Shown: positions 8,243-15,771 of the stretch, in pieces | Layout: each line of letters begins with the position of its first letter | How positions within the stretch are numbered: the first letter of the stretch is position 1 | Assembly: GCF_000197735.1 (NCBI RefSeq) | Contig: NC_014550.1 | Location: forward strand, 2,046,001-2,110,000 | Direction: 5' to 3' | From: Glutamicibacter arilaitensis Re117 | GTDB taxonomy: Bacteria > Actinomycetota > Actinomycetes > Actinomycetales > Micrococcaceae | Length of the DNA stretch: 64,000 nt | Translations under genes and position numbers: made by a program | Notes under the pieces: model-generated | What the model saw: only the letters and a program-made list of their open reading frames with translations | Told to the model about the DNA's origin: nothing | The model's database searches: none

Positions 8243-9730
8243 CTAGTTGCCTAGCAACATGATCAAGCCCGCAATCAATGCGGCGCCGCCCAAGCTGAGT
8301 GCGACGATCATCGCGATCAGCATGTTGTTGGCTCGGCGAAGGCCATGGGCCTGCACGTCAAGTGGCTGCAAGCCCTGTGCGTTGACCGCGTCGATGCGTG
8401 GCATTTCCACTCCGGCGGCGTGCTCGGAGGCCTGCGTCTTCAGCTTGGATTCTGCTGGCTCTTCGGCCACTGGCTTCGCTAGTGGTTTGGCAACCGGCTT
8501 TGCTGCTGGTTTGGCAACCGGCTTTGCTGCTGGTTTCGCCGCAGGCTTGGCCGGAGCCTTCGCTGCTGGCTTTACCGGGGTCTTGGCTGCTGGTTTGGCC
8601 GGCTTGGCCATTGGCTTCTTGGCTGCAGGTGCGGCCTCATCCTTCTTGGAGCTGAGCTTGCCATCCGCATTCAGGTCCAGCGCAACGCTTTGGGTCTTGG
8701 GACCCTGCACGCCGGTCTTGGCAATGCGGTCTTCAACCTCGCGAATGTTCCCCATGGCGCCAGTGAAAGGATCGGAAGCCTTATCGTCCTTGCCCTGGTT
8801 AGCGTTCTGGATGCGAAGGCGTTCACGTTCGGCGGCACGACGGGAAATGATAGCCGCGCGGGCAGCCATTTCGCGCTGGTGGGCGAGAACTTCCAAATCG
8901 ATCTCGGAGTCGTCTTCCCCCAGCAGGTTAGGATCGACCGGAGCATTAGGTTCGTGGGCGCGGCGGGCGGCCAGCGCCTGCTCGACACTCATAACCGTGG
9001 TTTCTGGGGTGTCTTCCTTGCCGGCAGGCTTGGCGGGGGCCTTAGGCTGCGGTTCGACCTTGCCCTGATCGGCCAGCGCCTGCAGGCGCAGCTGACGGCG
9101 GGTCAGCGGCTTGGGGTCCTCGGCCGGGGAGACGGTTGGGATGTTGGTGGTCAGTGCGCCGACTTCTTCTTCCAGACGGCGGCGTTCGCGCAGAGCCTCG
9201 CGGTCACGGGCACGGCGCAATGAGGCGCGCTCCCCCAGTGGCTCTTCGGCCGCAGGTGCGGAAGCTGGCTTTGCTGCAGGCTTGGCGTTTTCAGCCTTAG
9301 CTGGGGCCTGCGCAGGCTTCGCTACTGGTTTAATGGCTTGCTGCTTGGCGCCTGCTGGCTTGGGGTGTTCAGCCTTGGCGGCTGGTGCTTCCGAAACAGC
9401 TGGCTTGGGTGCTGGCTTAGCTACAGGCTTAGCCTCGGATTTAGCCGCTGGCTTGGATGCCTGTGGCTTGGCCGCGGCGGATTTTGCAGGCTCTGTCTTG
9501 GAAGCAGGCTCGATCTTAGAGGCAGGCTCTGCCTTGGGTGCTGGCTTGGCCTGTGGGGCCTGTCCAGATTTAGCTGGCTTAGCCAGCGCTTCAGCCTCGG
9601 CTACGTTCTTTGACGCGAGCTCCTTGGCTGCTTGTTCGGCCTTGCTGTTTGCCAGCATTGCTTCCATCTCAGCACGTCGTTTTTCGCGCAGAGCTCGCCT
9701 GCTTGAAACCGGCTGCGAGTTATCGCTCAT
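8243..9730 (-). CDS. Ala/Lys/Pro-rich protein with C-terminal membrane anchor
   Basis: A 495-residue protein of no recognised domain. It begins with a basic SRRALREKRRAEMEAML stretch, has two long Ala-Pro-Lys regions (about residues 40-165 and 370-430, the second made of KPAAKP/KPVAKP units) around an Arg/Glu-rich helical section with ERASLRRARDREALRERRR and QREMAARAAIISRRAAERER, and ends in one hydrophobic helix (about 470-492). It is probably an inner-membrane, tail-anchored protein exposing a disordered cytosolic arm. GGGAG stands before the ATG. Position between nadD and rsfS is syntenic in relatives, as far as I recall; function unknown. Confidence 0.7.
   Translation of the reverse strand: MSDNSQPVSSRRALREKRRAEMEAMLANSKAEQAAKELASKNVAEAEALAKPAKSGQAPQAKPAPKAEPASKIEPASKTEPAKSAAAKPQASKPAAKSEAKPVAKPAPKPAVSEAPAAKAEHPKPAGAKQQAIKPVAKPAQAPAKAENAKPAAKPASAPAAEEPLGERASLRRARDREALRERRRLEEEVGALTTNIPTVSPAEDPKPLTRRQLRLQALADQGKVEPQPKAPAKPAGKEDTPETTVMSVEQALAARRAHEPNAPVDPNLLGEDDSEIDLEVLAHQREMAARAAIISRRAAERERLRIQNANQGKDDKASDPFTGAMGNIREVEDRIAKTGVQGPKTQSVALDLNADGKLSSKKDEAAPAAKKPMAKPAKPAAKTPVKPAAKAPAKPAAKPAAKPVAKPAAKPVAKPLAKPVAEEPAESKLKTQASEHAAGVEMPRIDAVNAQGLQPLDVQAHGLRRANNMLIAMIVALSLGGAALIAGLIMLLGN
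8484..8545 (+). repeat. 24-base tandem repeat inside the KPA-rich gene
   Basis: The unit TTGGCAACCGGCTTTGCTGC plus TGGT occurs twice head to tail (from about 8488 and 8512), then degenerates. It encodes alternating KPAAKPVA units on the minus strand. Copy number could vary by slippage. Confidence 0.7.
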
Positions 9731-9812
9731 CCTGATACTTCTCCCGACCGCATAGACAAATACCGTCACCCTTACCTAGAGATTATGCCGTGTTACCCCA
9801 CCCTATGTGAGG

Positions 9813-10418
9813 TTACGACTCGGTATACAGCCCATATTTTGCAATGTACTGCACCACACCGTCCGGCACAAGATACCAAACTGGCTTATCGGCTGCGACT
9901 CGTGCACGGCAATCCGTGGAGGAAATTGACAGTGCTGGAATTTCCAATTGCGAGACGTTGTCGCGACCCAAATCCGCGATGACATAACCTGGCCGGCTCA
10001 CGCCAACGAAGTGCGCGAGATCGAAGACCTGGTCGATATCGCGCCAGCTCATAATCTGGCTCATCGCGTCCGCGCCGGTGATGAAGAATAGCTCCGCATC
10101 GGGGCGCAGTGCGCGTAGGTCAAGCAAGGTATCGCGAGTGTAGGTGGCGCCTTCACGGTCGATATCCACGCGGCTTACGGTGAAGCGCGGGTTCGACGCG
10201 GTGGCGATCACGGTCATCAGATAGCGGTGCTCGGCGCTGGTGACCTGTCGGTCTGCCTTCTGCCAGGGCTGTCCGGTGGGAACGAAAACAACCTCATCCA
10301 GGTCATATTCGGCCGCCACCTCGCTGGCAGCGACCAAGTGGCCATTGTGGATGGGGTCAAAAGTACCGCCCATTACGCCGAGGCGCAATGGGCGGTCTTG
10401 AGGCTTATGCTCTGCCAA
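9813..10418 (-). CDS. nadD: Nicotinate-nucleotide adenylyltransferase
   Basis: A 201-residue NadD. The N-terminal nucleotidyl-transferase motif [11 protein letters not shown] and the C-terminal [11 protein letters not shown] (variant of ISSTxIR) are both present, with [10 protein letters not shown] between. It joins nicotinate mononucleotide and ATP to give deamido-NAD in NAD synthesis. The start is a TTG at 10418 with no clear ribosome site, two bases after the upstream small gene stops, so coupling is likely; a later start at the internal ATG would cut close to the GTFDP motif. It lies in the conserved obg-proBA-nadD-rsfS order. Confidence 0.93.
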   Translation of the reverse strand: MAEHKPQDRPLRLGVMGGTFDPIHNGHLVAASEVAAEYDLDEVVFVPTGQPWQKADRQVTSAEHRYLMTVIATASNPRFTVSRVDIDREGATYTRDTLLDLRALRPDAELFFITGADAMSQIMSWRDIDQVFDLAHFVGVSRPGYVIADLGRDNVSQLEIPALSISSTDCRARVAADKPVWYLVPDGVVQYIAKYGLYTES

Positions 10419-10420
10419 GA

Positions 10421-10591
10421 CTAGTGGCTGTGTGGCGTGTGAGTCTTGAACTGGCGGTGGGTATCCTCTGGTTCAGGCTTTGCATCGTGGCGGTTACCTA
10501 CGTTGGTGTAGGAAACGGTGATCAGCAGCAGAACCATAAGTGCTGCGAAAATGCCGCCACCGACAAGCACAGCAAAAGTGTGTGGGTCCAT
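10421..10591 (-). CDS. Small single-pass membrane protein
   Basis: A 56-residue protein from the ATG at 10591: a short N-terminus, one transmembrane helix ([20 protein letters not shown], about residues 8-27) and a hydrophilic, His-rich tail ending THTPHSH. The frame is open further upstream (to 10684) but that part looks non-coding. No family is recognised. It is two bases from nadD and downstream of proA, so it probably is co-transcribed with nadD. The ribosome site is weak, which lowers certainty. Confidence 0.55.
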   Translation of the reverse strand: MDPHTFAVLVGGGIFAALMVLLLITVSYTNVGNRHDAKPEPEDTHRQFKTHTPHSH

Positions 10592-10751
10592 GCCGTTGGA
10601 AGCGGCTTCCGAAGCCAAAATCAGCGCGTTCAAGATAATTCTCCAGTCGTTTTTACGAGTTCGCCGAGCCAGGCGCGAAGGCACCTGGATCAGCGGCTCG
10701 AAAAGTAACGTTACGTTTCTTCTACATCGTACCGAAAACGGCGGTCAGAAA

Positions 10752-12038
10752 CTATTTGCGAATGTGCCCGTCGCCTTGGACGATCCACTTGGTCGTAGTC
10801 AGTTCGGCCAGGCCCATCGGACCACGAGCGTGCATCTTCTGGGTGGAGATGCCCACCTCTGCGCCCAGACCCAGCTGTCCACCATCGGTGAAGCGGGTCG
10901 AAGCGTTGACGATGACTGCCGCCGAGTCGATTTCCGCGACAAACCGCTCCGAAGCTGTCAAGGACGAGGTGATGATTGCCTCGGTATGGCCGGTGGAGTA
11001 GGTGCGGATGTGCTCCAGCGCCTGGTCCATGTCGTCAACGACCTTCACTGCAATATCCAGATCCAGGTACTCATTGCGCCAGTCGTCCTCCCCTGCCGGG
11101 GTGGTTTTCAGCTGCGGAACCAGCGCCGCGGCACGATCGTCGGTGTGCAAGCTCACGCCGGCTTCGGACAGGGCTTTGAGCACTGCCGGAGCTACTGCTG
11201 CGTCCTTGTGGATCAACAGGCTCTCCACGGTGTTGCACACGCTTGGACGGTGGGTCTTGGCGTTGAGCAGGATATCGACGGCCATTTCCTCATCGGCGCT
11301 CGCGTCGAGGAAGATGTGCACGTTGCCTTCGCCGGTTTCAATGACCGGAACCTTGGCGGTGGTGACCACGCGCTGGATCAGCTCGCGGCCGCCGCGTGGG
11401 ATCAGCACGTCGATCTTGCCGCGTGCGCCCATCATCGCGTCGGCGCCGGGGCGGCCGAATTCATCGATGGAGATCACGATGTCGCGAGGCAGGGAGACTG
11501 ACTCCAGCGCGTCGCGGATTACCGCAACCAGCGCCTGGTTGGAGTTCAACGCCGCCGAACCGCCGCGCAGCAGTACTGCGTTGCCGCTCTTCAGCGCCAG
11601 GCCGGCGATATCGACGGTGACGTTAGGGCGTGCCTCGTAGATGGTGCCAATGACACCCATGGGCACGTTGACCTGGCGCATGCGCAGGCCATTAGGCAGG
11701 GTTTCGCCGCGTACGACGCGGCCCACTGGGTCCGGCAGGCCAGCGAGTTCGTGCAGGGCGCCGATCAGGCCGTCGATGCGCTGATCGTCGAGCTTCAGGC
11801 GGTCCAAAAGCGCTTCGGAGGTGCCGTTGGCCCGGCCGTTTTCCAGATCCTTTTCATTTGCGCGCAGGATCATCGCGCGGTTCTCATCGATGCGCGAAGC
11901 CATGGCTTGAAGCGCACGGTCTTTCCAGTCGCGGTTGGCGCGCTTGAGGATTCGTGATGCGCGGCGTGCGCGGTCGGCCAGCTGATGGACCGAGTTGGTG
12001 ATGTCGGTATTCGTTTCTTCGGTGTTTACGGCATCCAT
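10752..12038 (-). CDS. proA: Glutamate-5-semialdehyde dehydrogenase
   Basis: A 428-residue ProA (gamma-glutamyl phosphate reductase). Visible are GVIGTIYEARPNVTVDIAGL, KSGNAVLLRGG, and the catalytic-cysteine region KTHRPSVCNTVESLL. It reduces gamma-glutamyl phosphate with NADPH, the second step of proline synthesis. Three in-frame ATGs stand close together; the one at 12038 has GAGGAG seven bases upstream, the best spacing. proB ends 16 bases upstream, so ProB and ProA, which act as a complex in known bacteria, are co-expressed. Confidence 0.95.
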   Translation of the reverse strand: MDAVNTEETNTDITNSVHQLADRARRASRILKRANRDWKDRALQAMASRIDENRAMILRANEKDLENGRANGTSEALLDRLKLDDQRIDGLIGALHELAGLPDPVGRVVRGETLPNGLRMRQVNVPMGVIGTIYEARPNVTVDIAGLALKSGNAVLLRGGSAALNSNQALVAVIRDALESVSLPRDIVISIDEFGRPGADAMMGARGKIDVLIPRGGRELIQRVVTTAKVPVIETGEGNVHIFLDASADEEMAVDILLNAKTHRPSVCNTVESLLIHKDAAVAPAVLKALSEAGVSLHTDDRAAALVPQLKTTPAGEDDWRNEYLDLDIAVKVVDDMDQALEHIRTYSTGHTEAIITSSLTASERFVAEIDSAAVIVNASTRFTDGGQLGLGAEVGISTQKMHARGPMGLAELTTTKWIVQGDGHIRK

Positions 12039-12054
12039 ACTCATGCTCCTCATT

Positions 12055-13212
12055 CTAGAAAATGGGTTCGATCAAAGCTAGGTCGTCGACATGCACGACG
12101 GATTTGTCGTAGCCTTCGCCCAGTTCCTCGACCAGATCCGTGGTGTTGTGCCCGAGCATATCCGGCAGTTCTTCGGAGCCGAAGTTCACCAGGCCGCGGG
12201 CGAATGGCTTGCCCTTGGAATCGCAGATCTCTACTGCGTCTCCGGCCTCGAACTCGCCGCGAACCTCGATAATGCCGGCGGCCAGCAGCGAGTTGGTGCC
12301 GCGGGAGATGGCCTTGACGGCACCGGCATCCAGGATCAACTTGCCTTCGATCGAGGCCAGGTAAGCCAGCCAGACATCGCGGGCGGAGCGGCGGGAGTTG
12401 CGGGCGGCGAACCAGGTGCCGACATCTTGGCCGCGCAAGGCCTTGGCCGCGTTATCCGTGCTGGTCACCAGGGTCGGAATGCCCGCCGAGGAACTCATGG
12501 TCGCGGCGTCGACCTTGGTGATCATGCCGCCGGTGCCTACCCCGGCCGCACCTGGAGTGCCCAGGTCCACGGCTTCGAGTTCGTCGGGGTGCTCGATGGT
12601 CGTGATGCGGCTGCCGCCCTCATCCGGGTGCGCGTCGTAGACCGAGTCGACATCGGAGAAGAGCAGCAGCGCGTCGGCCTTGACCAGGTGGGCCACCAGG
12701 GCGGCCAGGCGGTCGTTGTCGCCGAAGCGGATTTCGCGGGTGGCTACCGCGTCATTTTCGTTCACAATCGGCAGTACGCCCAGGTTCAGCAAGCGGACCA
12801 GAGAACGCAGGGCGTTGGTGTAGGTTGAGCGGCGCATCAGGTCATCTGCGGTCAGCAGCACCTGGGCGACGCGAAGATCGTGCTCATCGAATAACTGGGT
12901 GTACTGCGCCAGCAGCAACCCCTGGCCCACTGCGGCGGCCGCCTGCTGGGTGGCCAGGTCCTTGGGACGCTTGGCCAACCCCAGCGGGGCGATGCCGGCT
13001 GCAATTGCACCGGAAGAAACGAGGATGACCTCGGTTCCGTTATTCACAGTTTCGGCGAGTGTGTCCACCAGAAACTTCAGTCTCTCATGCGATATTCCCC
13101 CGCTGACCGTGGTCAGCGAGCTGGATCCAACTTTCACTACAAGCCGCTTGGCCTGAGGTAGTTCGTGAGGTGAGGTAATAGCTGAAATTGTCTTAGTGGC
13201 GCTTTCACTCAT
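12055..13212 (-). CDS. proB: Glutamate 5-kinase
   Basis: A 385-residue ProB: an amino-acid-kinase domain (about residues 20-275; motifs VVKVGSSSLT, VSSGAIAAG, NENDAVA, FGDNDRLAALVA, and GTGGMITKVDAA) followed by a C-terminal PUA domain (about 290-370). It phosphorylates glutamate in the first, proline-inhibited step of proline synthesis. AGGAGG lies eleven bases before the ATG and inside the 3' end of obg, three bases away from the obg stop, so expression follows obg. Confidence 0.95.
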   Translation of the reverse strand: MSESATKTISAITSPHELPQAKRLVVKVGSSSLTTVSGGISHERLKFLVDTLAETVNNGTEVILVSSGAIAAGIAPLGLAKRPKDLATQQAAAAVGQGLLLAQYTQLFDEHDLRVAQVLLTADDLMRRSTYTNALRSLVRLLNLGVLPIVNENDAVATREIRFGDNDRLAALVAHLVKADALLLFSDVDSVYDAHPDEGGSRITTIEHPDELEAVDLGTPGAAGVGTGGMITKVDAATMSSSAGIPTLVTSTDNAAKALRGQDVGTWFAARNSRRSARDVWLAYLASIEGKLILDAGAVKAISRGTNSLLAAGIIEVRGEFEAGDAVEICDSKGKPFARGLVNFGSEELPDMLGHNTTDLVEELGEGYDKSVVHVDDLALIEPIF

Positions 13213-13215
13213 ACT

Positions 13216-14805
13216 TTAATTTTCCTCCTGGGTTGCCTTTGGTTCAGCGGTCTTTCGTCCGTACTTGGAGTCAACGGATTCAGTCCAGATACCGGCCTTG
13301 CGTTCGGCTTCCAGCTCTTGGCGAGCGGCAGCCTTGGCAGCTCTGCGCTCATCATGCTCGGCGCGCTTCTCTTCGCGGGTCTTGCGATCCCCGCGGTCCT
13401 CAAGGCGGATGTCTTCACCGCGTCGGCTTCCGCCGAGCAGTTCTGCACCGGCAGCCATGGTTGGCTCCCAGTCGAAGACCACTGCGTTGTCTTCTGCACC
13501 GATGATTACGGCGTCGCCTGGCTTGGCTCCGGCCTTGAACAGCTGGTTTTCAACACCCAGCTTGGCCAGGCGGTCAGCCAGGTAGCCCACTGCTTCGTCG
13601 TTGCGGAAGTCAGTCTGCATGATCCAGCGTTCGGGCTTCTCACCGATAACACGCCACATTGGTTCAAAGTTCTGTTCCTCGCGGCGGATGGTGAACTCAG
13701 CACGCTTGCTGGTACGCGGACGGATCACAGGTACCTCGACTACTGGGGCTTCAACCACCTGTTCGGCGCGGGCCTGTTCTACCAATTCAGCCATAGCGAA
13801 GGACAGATCGCGCAATCCGTTACGCGAGAGGGCCGAAATCTCGAAGACGCGGTAGCCGCGCTTTTCCAATTCCGGGCGCACGAATTCAGCCATGTCAGCG
13901 CCGTCCGGCATATCAACCTTGTTAAGGGCGATCAGCTTCGGGCGTTCGATCAACGGCACGATGGTGCCGTCGGTTCCGGCGAAGGTGGAGTCGGCCTCGT
14001 AATTGGCCAGCTCGGCTTCGATGATGTCCAGGTCGCTGATTGGGTCGCGGTCCGCTTCCAGCGAAGCGCAGTCCAGCACGTGCACAATGGCAGCGCAGCG
14101 TTCGACGTGGCGCAGGAACTCGTGGCCCAGTCCCTTGCCTTCGGAGGCTCCTGGGATCAGGCCTGGAACGTCGGCGACGGTGAAGCGGGTTTCGCCGGCT
14201 TCCACGACACCCAGGTTAGGCACCAGGGTGGTGAATGGGTAGTCGGCGATCTTCGGGCGCGCTGCCGAGACGGCGGCGATCAGCGAGGACTTGCCGGCCG
14301 ATGGGTAGCCAACCAGCGCGATATCGGCCATGGACTTCAGCTCCAAGACGACGTCCTGGCTGGTGCCGGGAATGCCCAGCAGTGCGAAGCCCGGGGCCTT
14401 GCGCTTATCCGAGGCGATGGACGCATTGCCCAGGCCTCCCATGCCGCCAATGGCAGCAATGAATTCGTCGCCCTGCTTGACCAGGTCGCCGAGGATGTCG
14501 CCGTCCTTGGTCTTGATGACGGTGCCAGCTGGCACGCCGAGGATCAGGTCCTCGCCGTGCTTGCCCGGGTGCAAACCACCCTTGCCTGGTTCGCCGTTGC
14601 CGGCCTTGCGGTGCGGCAGGTGGTGGAAGTCCAGCAGCGTGGTGACCTGCGGGTCAACGCGAAGAATGATGTCTCCGCCTTTGCCGCCGTTGCCGCCATC
14701 TGGACCGCCAAGCGGTTTGAACTTCTCACGCTTGATGGACACACAACCGTGGCCACCATTACCTGCGGTGACATGAAGGGTTACGCGATCAACGAATGCA
14801 GCCAC
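13216..14805 (-). CDS. obg: GTPase Obg (CgtA)
   Basis: A 529-residue Obg GTPase. The glycine-rich Obg fold (1-158) starts [20 protein letters not shown]; the G domain has [18 protein letters not shown] and NKVD; an OCT domain (about 345-425) and a charged, Arg/Glu-rich tail follow, as usual in actinobacteria. Obg binds the 50S subunit and ties ribosome assembly to nucleotide status. The start is GTG with AGGAGA ten bases upstream; the ATG nearby is out of frame. It follows rpmA after a 124-base gap that contains a strong hairpin. Confidence 0.96.
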   Translation of the reverse strand: MAAFVDRVTLHVTAGNGGHGCVSIKREKFKPLGGPDGGNGGKGGDIILRVDPQVTTLLDFHHLPHRKAGNGEPGKGGLHPGKHGEDLILGVPAGTVIKTKDGDILGDLVKQGDEFIAAIGGMGGLGNASIASDKRKAPGFALLGIPGTSQDVVLELKSMADIALVGYPSAGKSSLIAAVSAARPKIADYPFTTLVPNLGVVEAGETRFTVADVPGLIPGASEGKGLGHEFLRHVERCAAIVHVLDCASLEADRDPISDLDIIEAELANYEADSTFAGTDGTIVPLIERPKLIALNKVDMPDGADMAEFVRPELEKRGYRVFEISALSRNGLRDLSFAMAELVEQARAEQVVEAPVVEVPVIRPRTSKRAEFTIRREEQNFEPMWRVIGEKPERWIMQTDFRNDEAVGYLADRLAKLGVENQLFKAGAKPGDAVIIGAEDNAVVFDWEPTMAAGAELLGGSRRGEDIRLEDRGDRKTREEKRAEHDERRAAKAAARQELEAERKAGIWTESVDSKYGRKTAEPKATQEEN

Positions 14806-14868
14806 GGGGCCATCTTCTCCTAGTACGGGGTTGCGAGGGATACTCGCTTAAAGTCTAACTATGCACGC

Positions 14869-14898
14869 AAGGGGCGGACCGAAATCGGCCCACCCCTT
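14869..14898 (-). promoter_or_regulatory. Hairpin between rpmA and obg
   Basis: Arms AAGGGGTGGGCCGA and TCGGTCCGCCCCTT (minus strand) fold around a TT loop with two mismatches. No T-tract follows, so it is more likely an RNA stability, processing or attenuation element that separates the ribosomal-protein genes from obg than a full terminator. Confidence 0.5.
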
Positions 14899-14929
14899 GT
14901 GTACTAAAAAATTTGCCTGTTGCCTGAAA

Positions 14930-15184
14930 TTAGGCAGCAGCCACGATGTTCACCACGCGGCGACCACGACGGGTGCCGAACTCGACTGCGCCAGCAGCCA
15001 ATGCGAACAGGGTGTCATCCTTGCCACGGCCTACGCCGGCGCCTGGGTGGAAGTGGGTGCCACGCTGGCGAACGATGATTTCGCCTGCCTTGACTTCCTG
15101 ACCACCGTAGCGCTTTACGCCTAGGTACTGTGCGTTGGAATCGCGACCGTTGCGAGTGGAACTCGCACCTTTCTTATGTGCCAT
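14930..15184 (-). CDS. rpmA: 50S ribosomal protein L27
   Basis: An 84-residue L27, full length, starting [16 protein letters not shown] and containing [20 protein letters not shown]. The N-terminal tail reaches the peptidyl-transferase centre in known ribosomes. It lacks the cleavable N-terminal extension found in Firmicutes. It lies 48 bases after rplU, the conserved L21-L27 pair, and ahead of obg. Confidence 0.98.
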   Translation of the reverse strand: MAHKKGASSTRNGRDSNAQYLGVKRYGGQEVKAGEIIVRQRGTHFHPGAGVGRGKDDTLFALAAGAVEFGTRRGRRVVNIVAAA

Positions 15185-15232
15185 GCCTTTTAGCCTCTTT
15201 CGCTACAAAAATGGATTCTACGATTGCCTGAA

Positions 15233-15553
15233 TTAGGCGATCGAGGTGACCTTGACCTTGGTCAGAGCGGCACGGAAGCCCTGGCGCTTCTTGTAACCGG
15301 TCTTGTTCTTGTACTTCTGGATTACGATCTTCTCGCCGCGAAGGTTTTCTACAACCTCAGCGGTGACCGTGACCTTAGCCAGATCGGCAGCTGCGGAAGT
15401 TACCTTCTCGCCATCTACCAACAGCAAAGCTGGAAGCTCGATGGAGCTGCCTGGGGCAGCCTGAAGACGGTCAACGGTGATGAGGTCTCCAACGGAAACC
15501 TTCTCCTGGTGGCCGCCTGCGCGGACAATTGCGTACACCACGTGGGTACTCAC
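15233..15553 (-). CDS. rplU: 50S ribosomal protein L21
   Basis: A 106-residue L21 with [19 protein letters not shown] near the start and the C-terminal [16 protein letters not shown]. The GTG at 15553 is used here; two GTG codons four and five positions later match the common family start, so the true N-terminus may be slightly shorter. L21 contacts 23S rRNA in the large subunit. First gene of the rplU-rpmA unit, behind a 218-base leader downstream of rne. Confidence 0.96.
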   Translation of the reverse strand: MSTHVVYAIVRAGGHQEKVSVGDLITVDRLQAAPGSSIELPALLLVDGEKVTSAAADLAKVTVTAEVVENLRGEKIVIQKYKNKTGYKKRQGFRAALTKVKVTSIA

Positions 15554-15771
15554 TTCTACTCGACGTTTATTGTCTTACCGGCGCAGATATCGACCCGTAA
15601 ACACCCACAAAGTGGACGCGAGCACGGGGATCTCATGCGCTTGTGCCTTGACGCCGAGCGGACCAAAAGTCCGTGATCTTGGCGTTTAGCACCGATCAAC
15701 TAGATTACGCTAGTCCACACCGCTGGAGCAAATAGAAACTGCCCCAGCGGGTGAAGCGTGATCAAGTTCAT
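15554..15771 (-). promoter_or_regulatory. rplU promoter and leader region
   Basis: No gene lies here. Right after rne there is an imperfect hairpin (15718-15753, arms CACCCGCTGG and CCAGCGGTG) without a T-tract. Further on a TTGCTC and TAATCT pair 18 bases apart could be the rplU promoter, and a CGGACTTTTGGTCCG hairpin follows in the presumed leader, where L21 genes often carry autoregulatory structure. I do not recognise a known leader class. Confidence 0.4.

Noticed and set aside
8484..8545. Short direct repeats as a possible CRISPR array
   Set aside because: The units are head to tail without spacers and encode KPA repeats in frame. No CRISPR array was found anywhere in the window.
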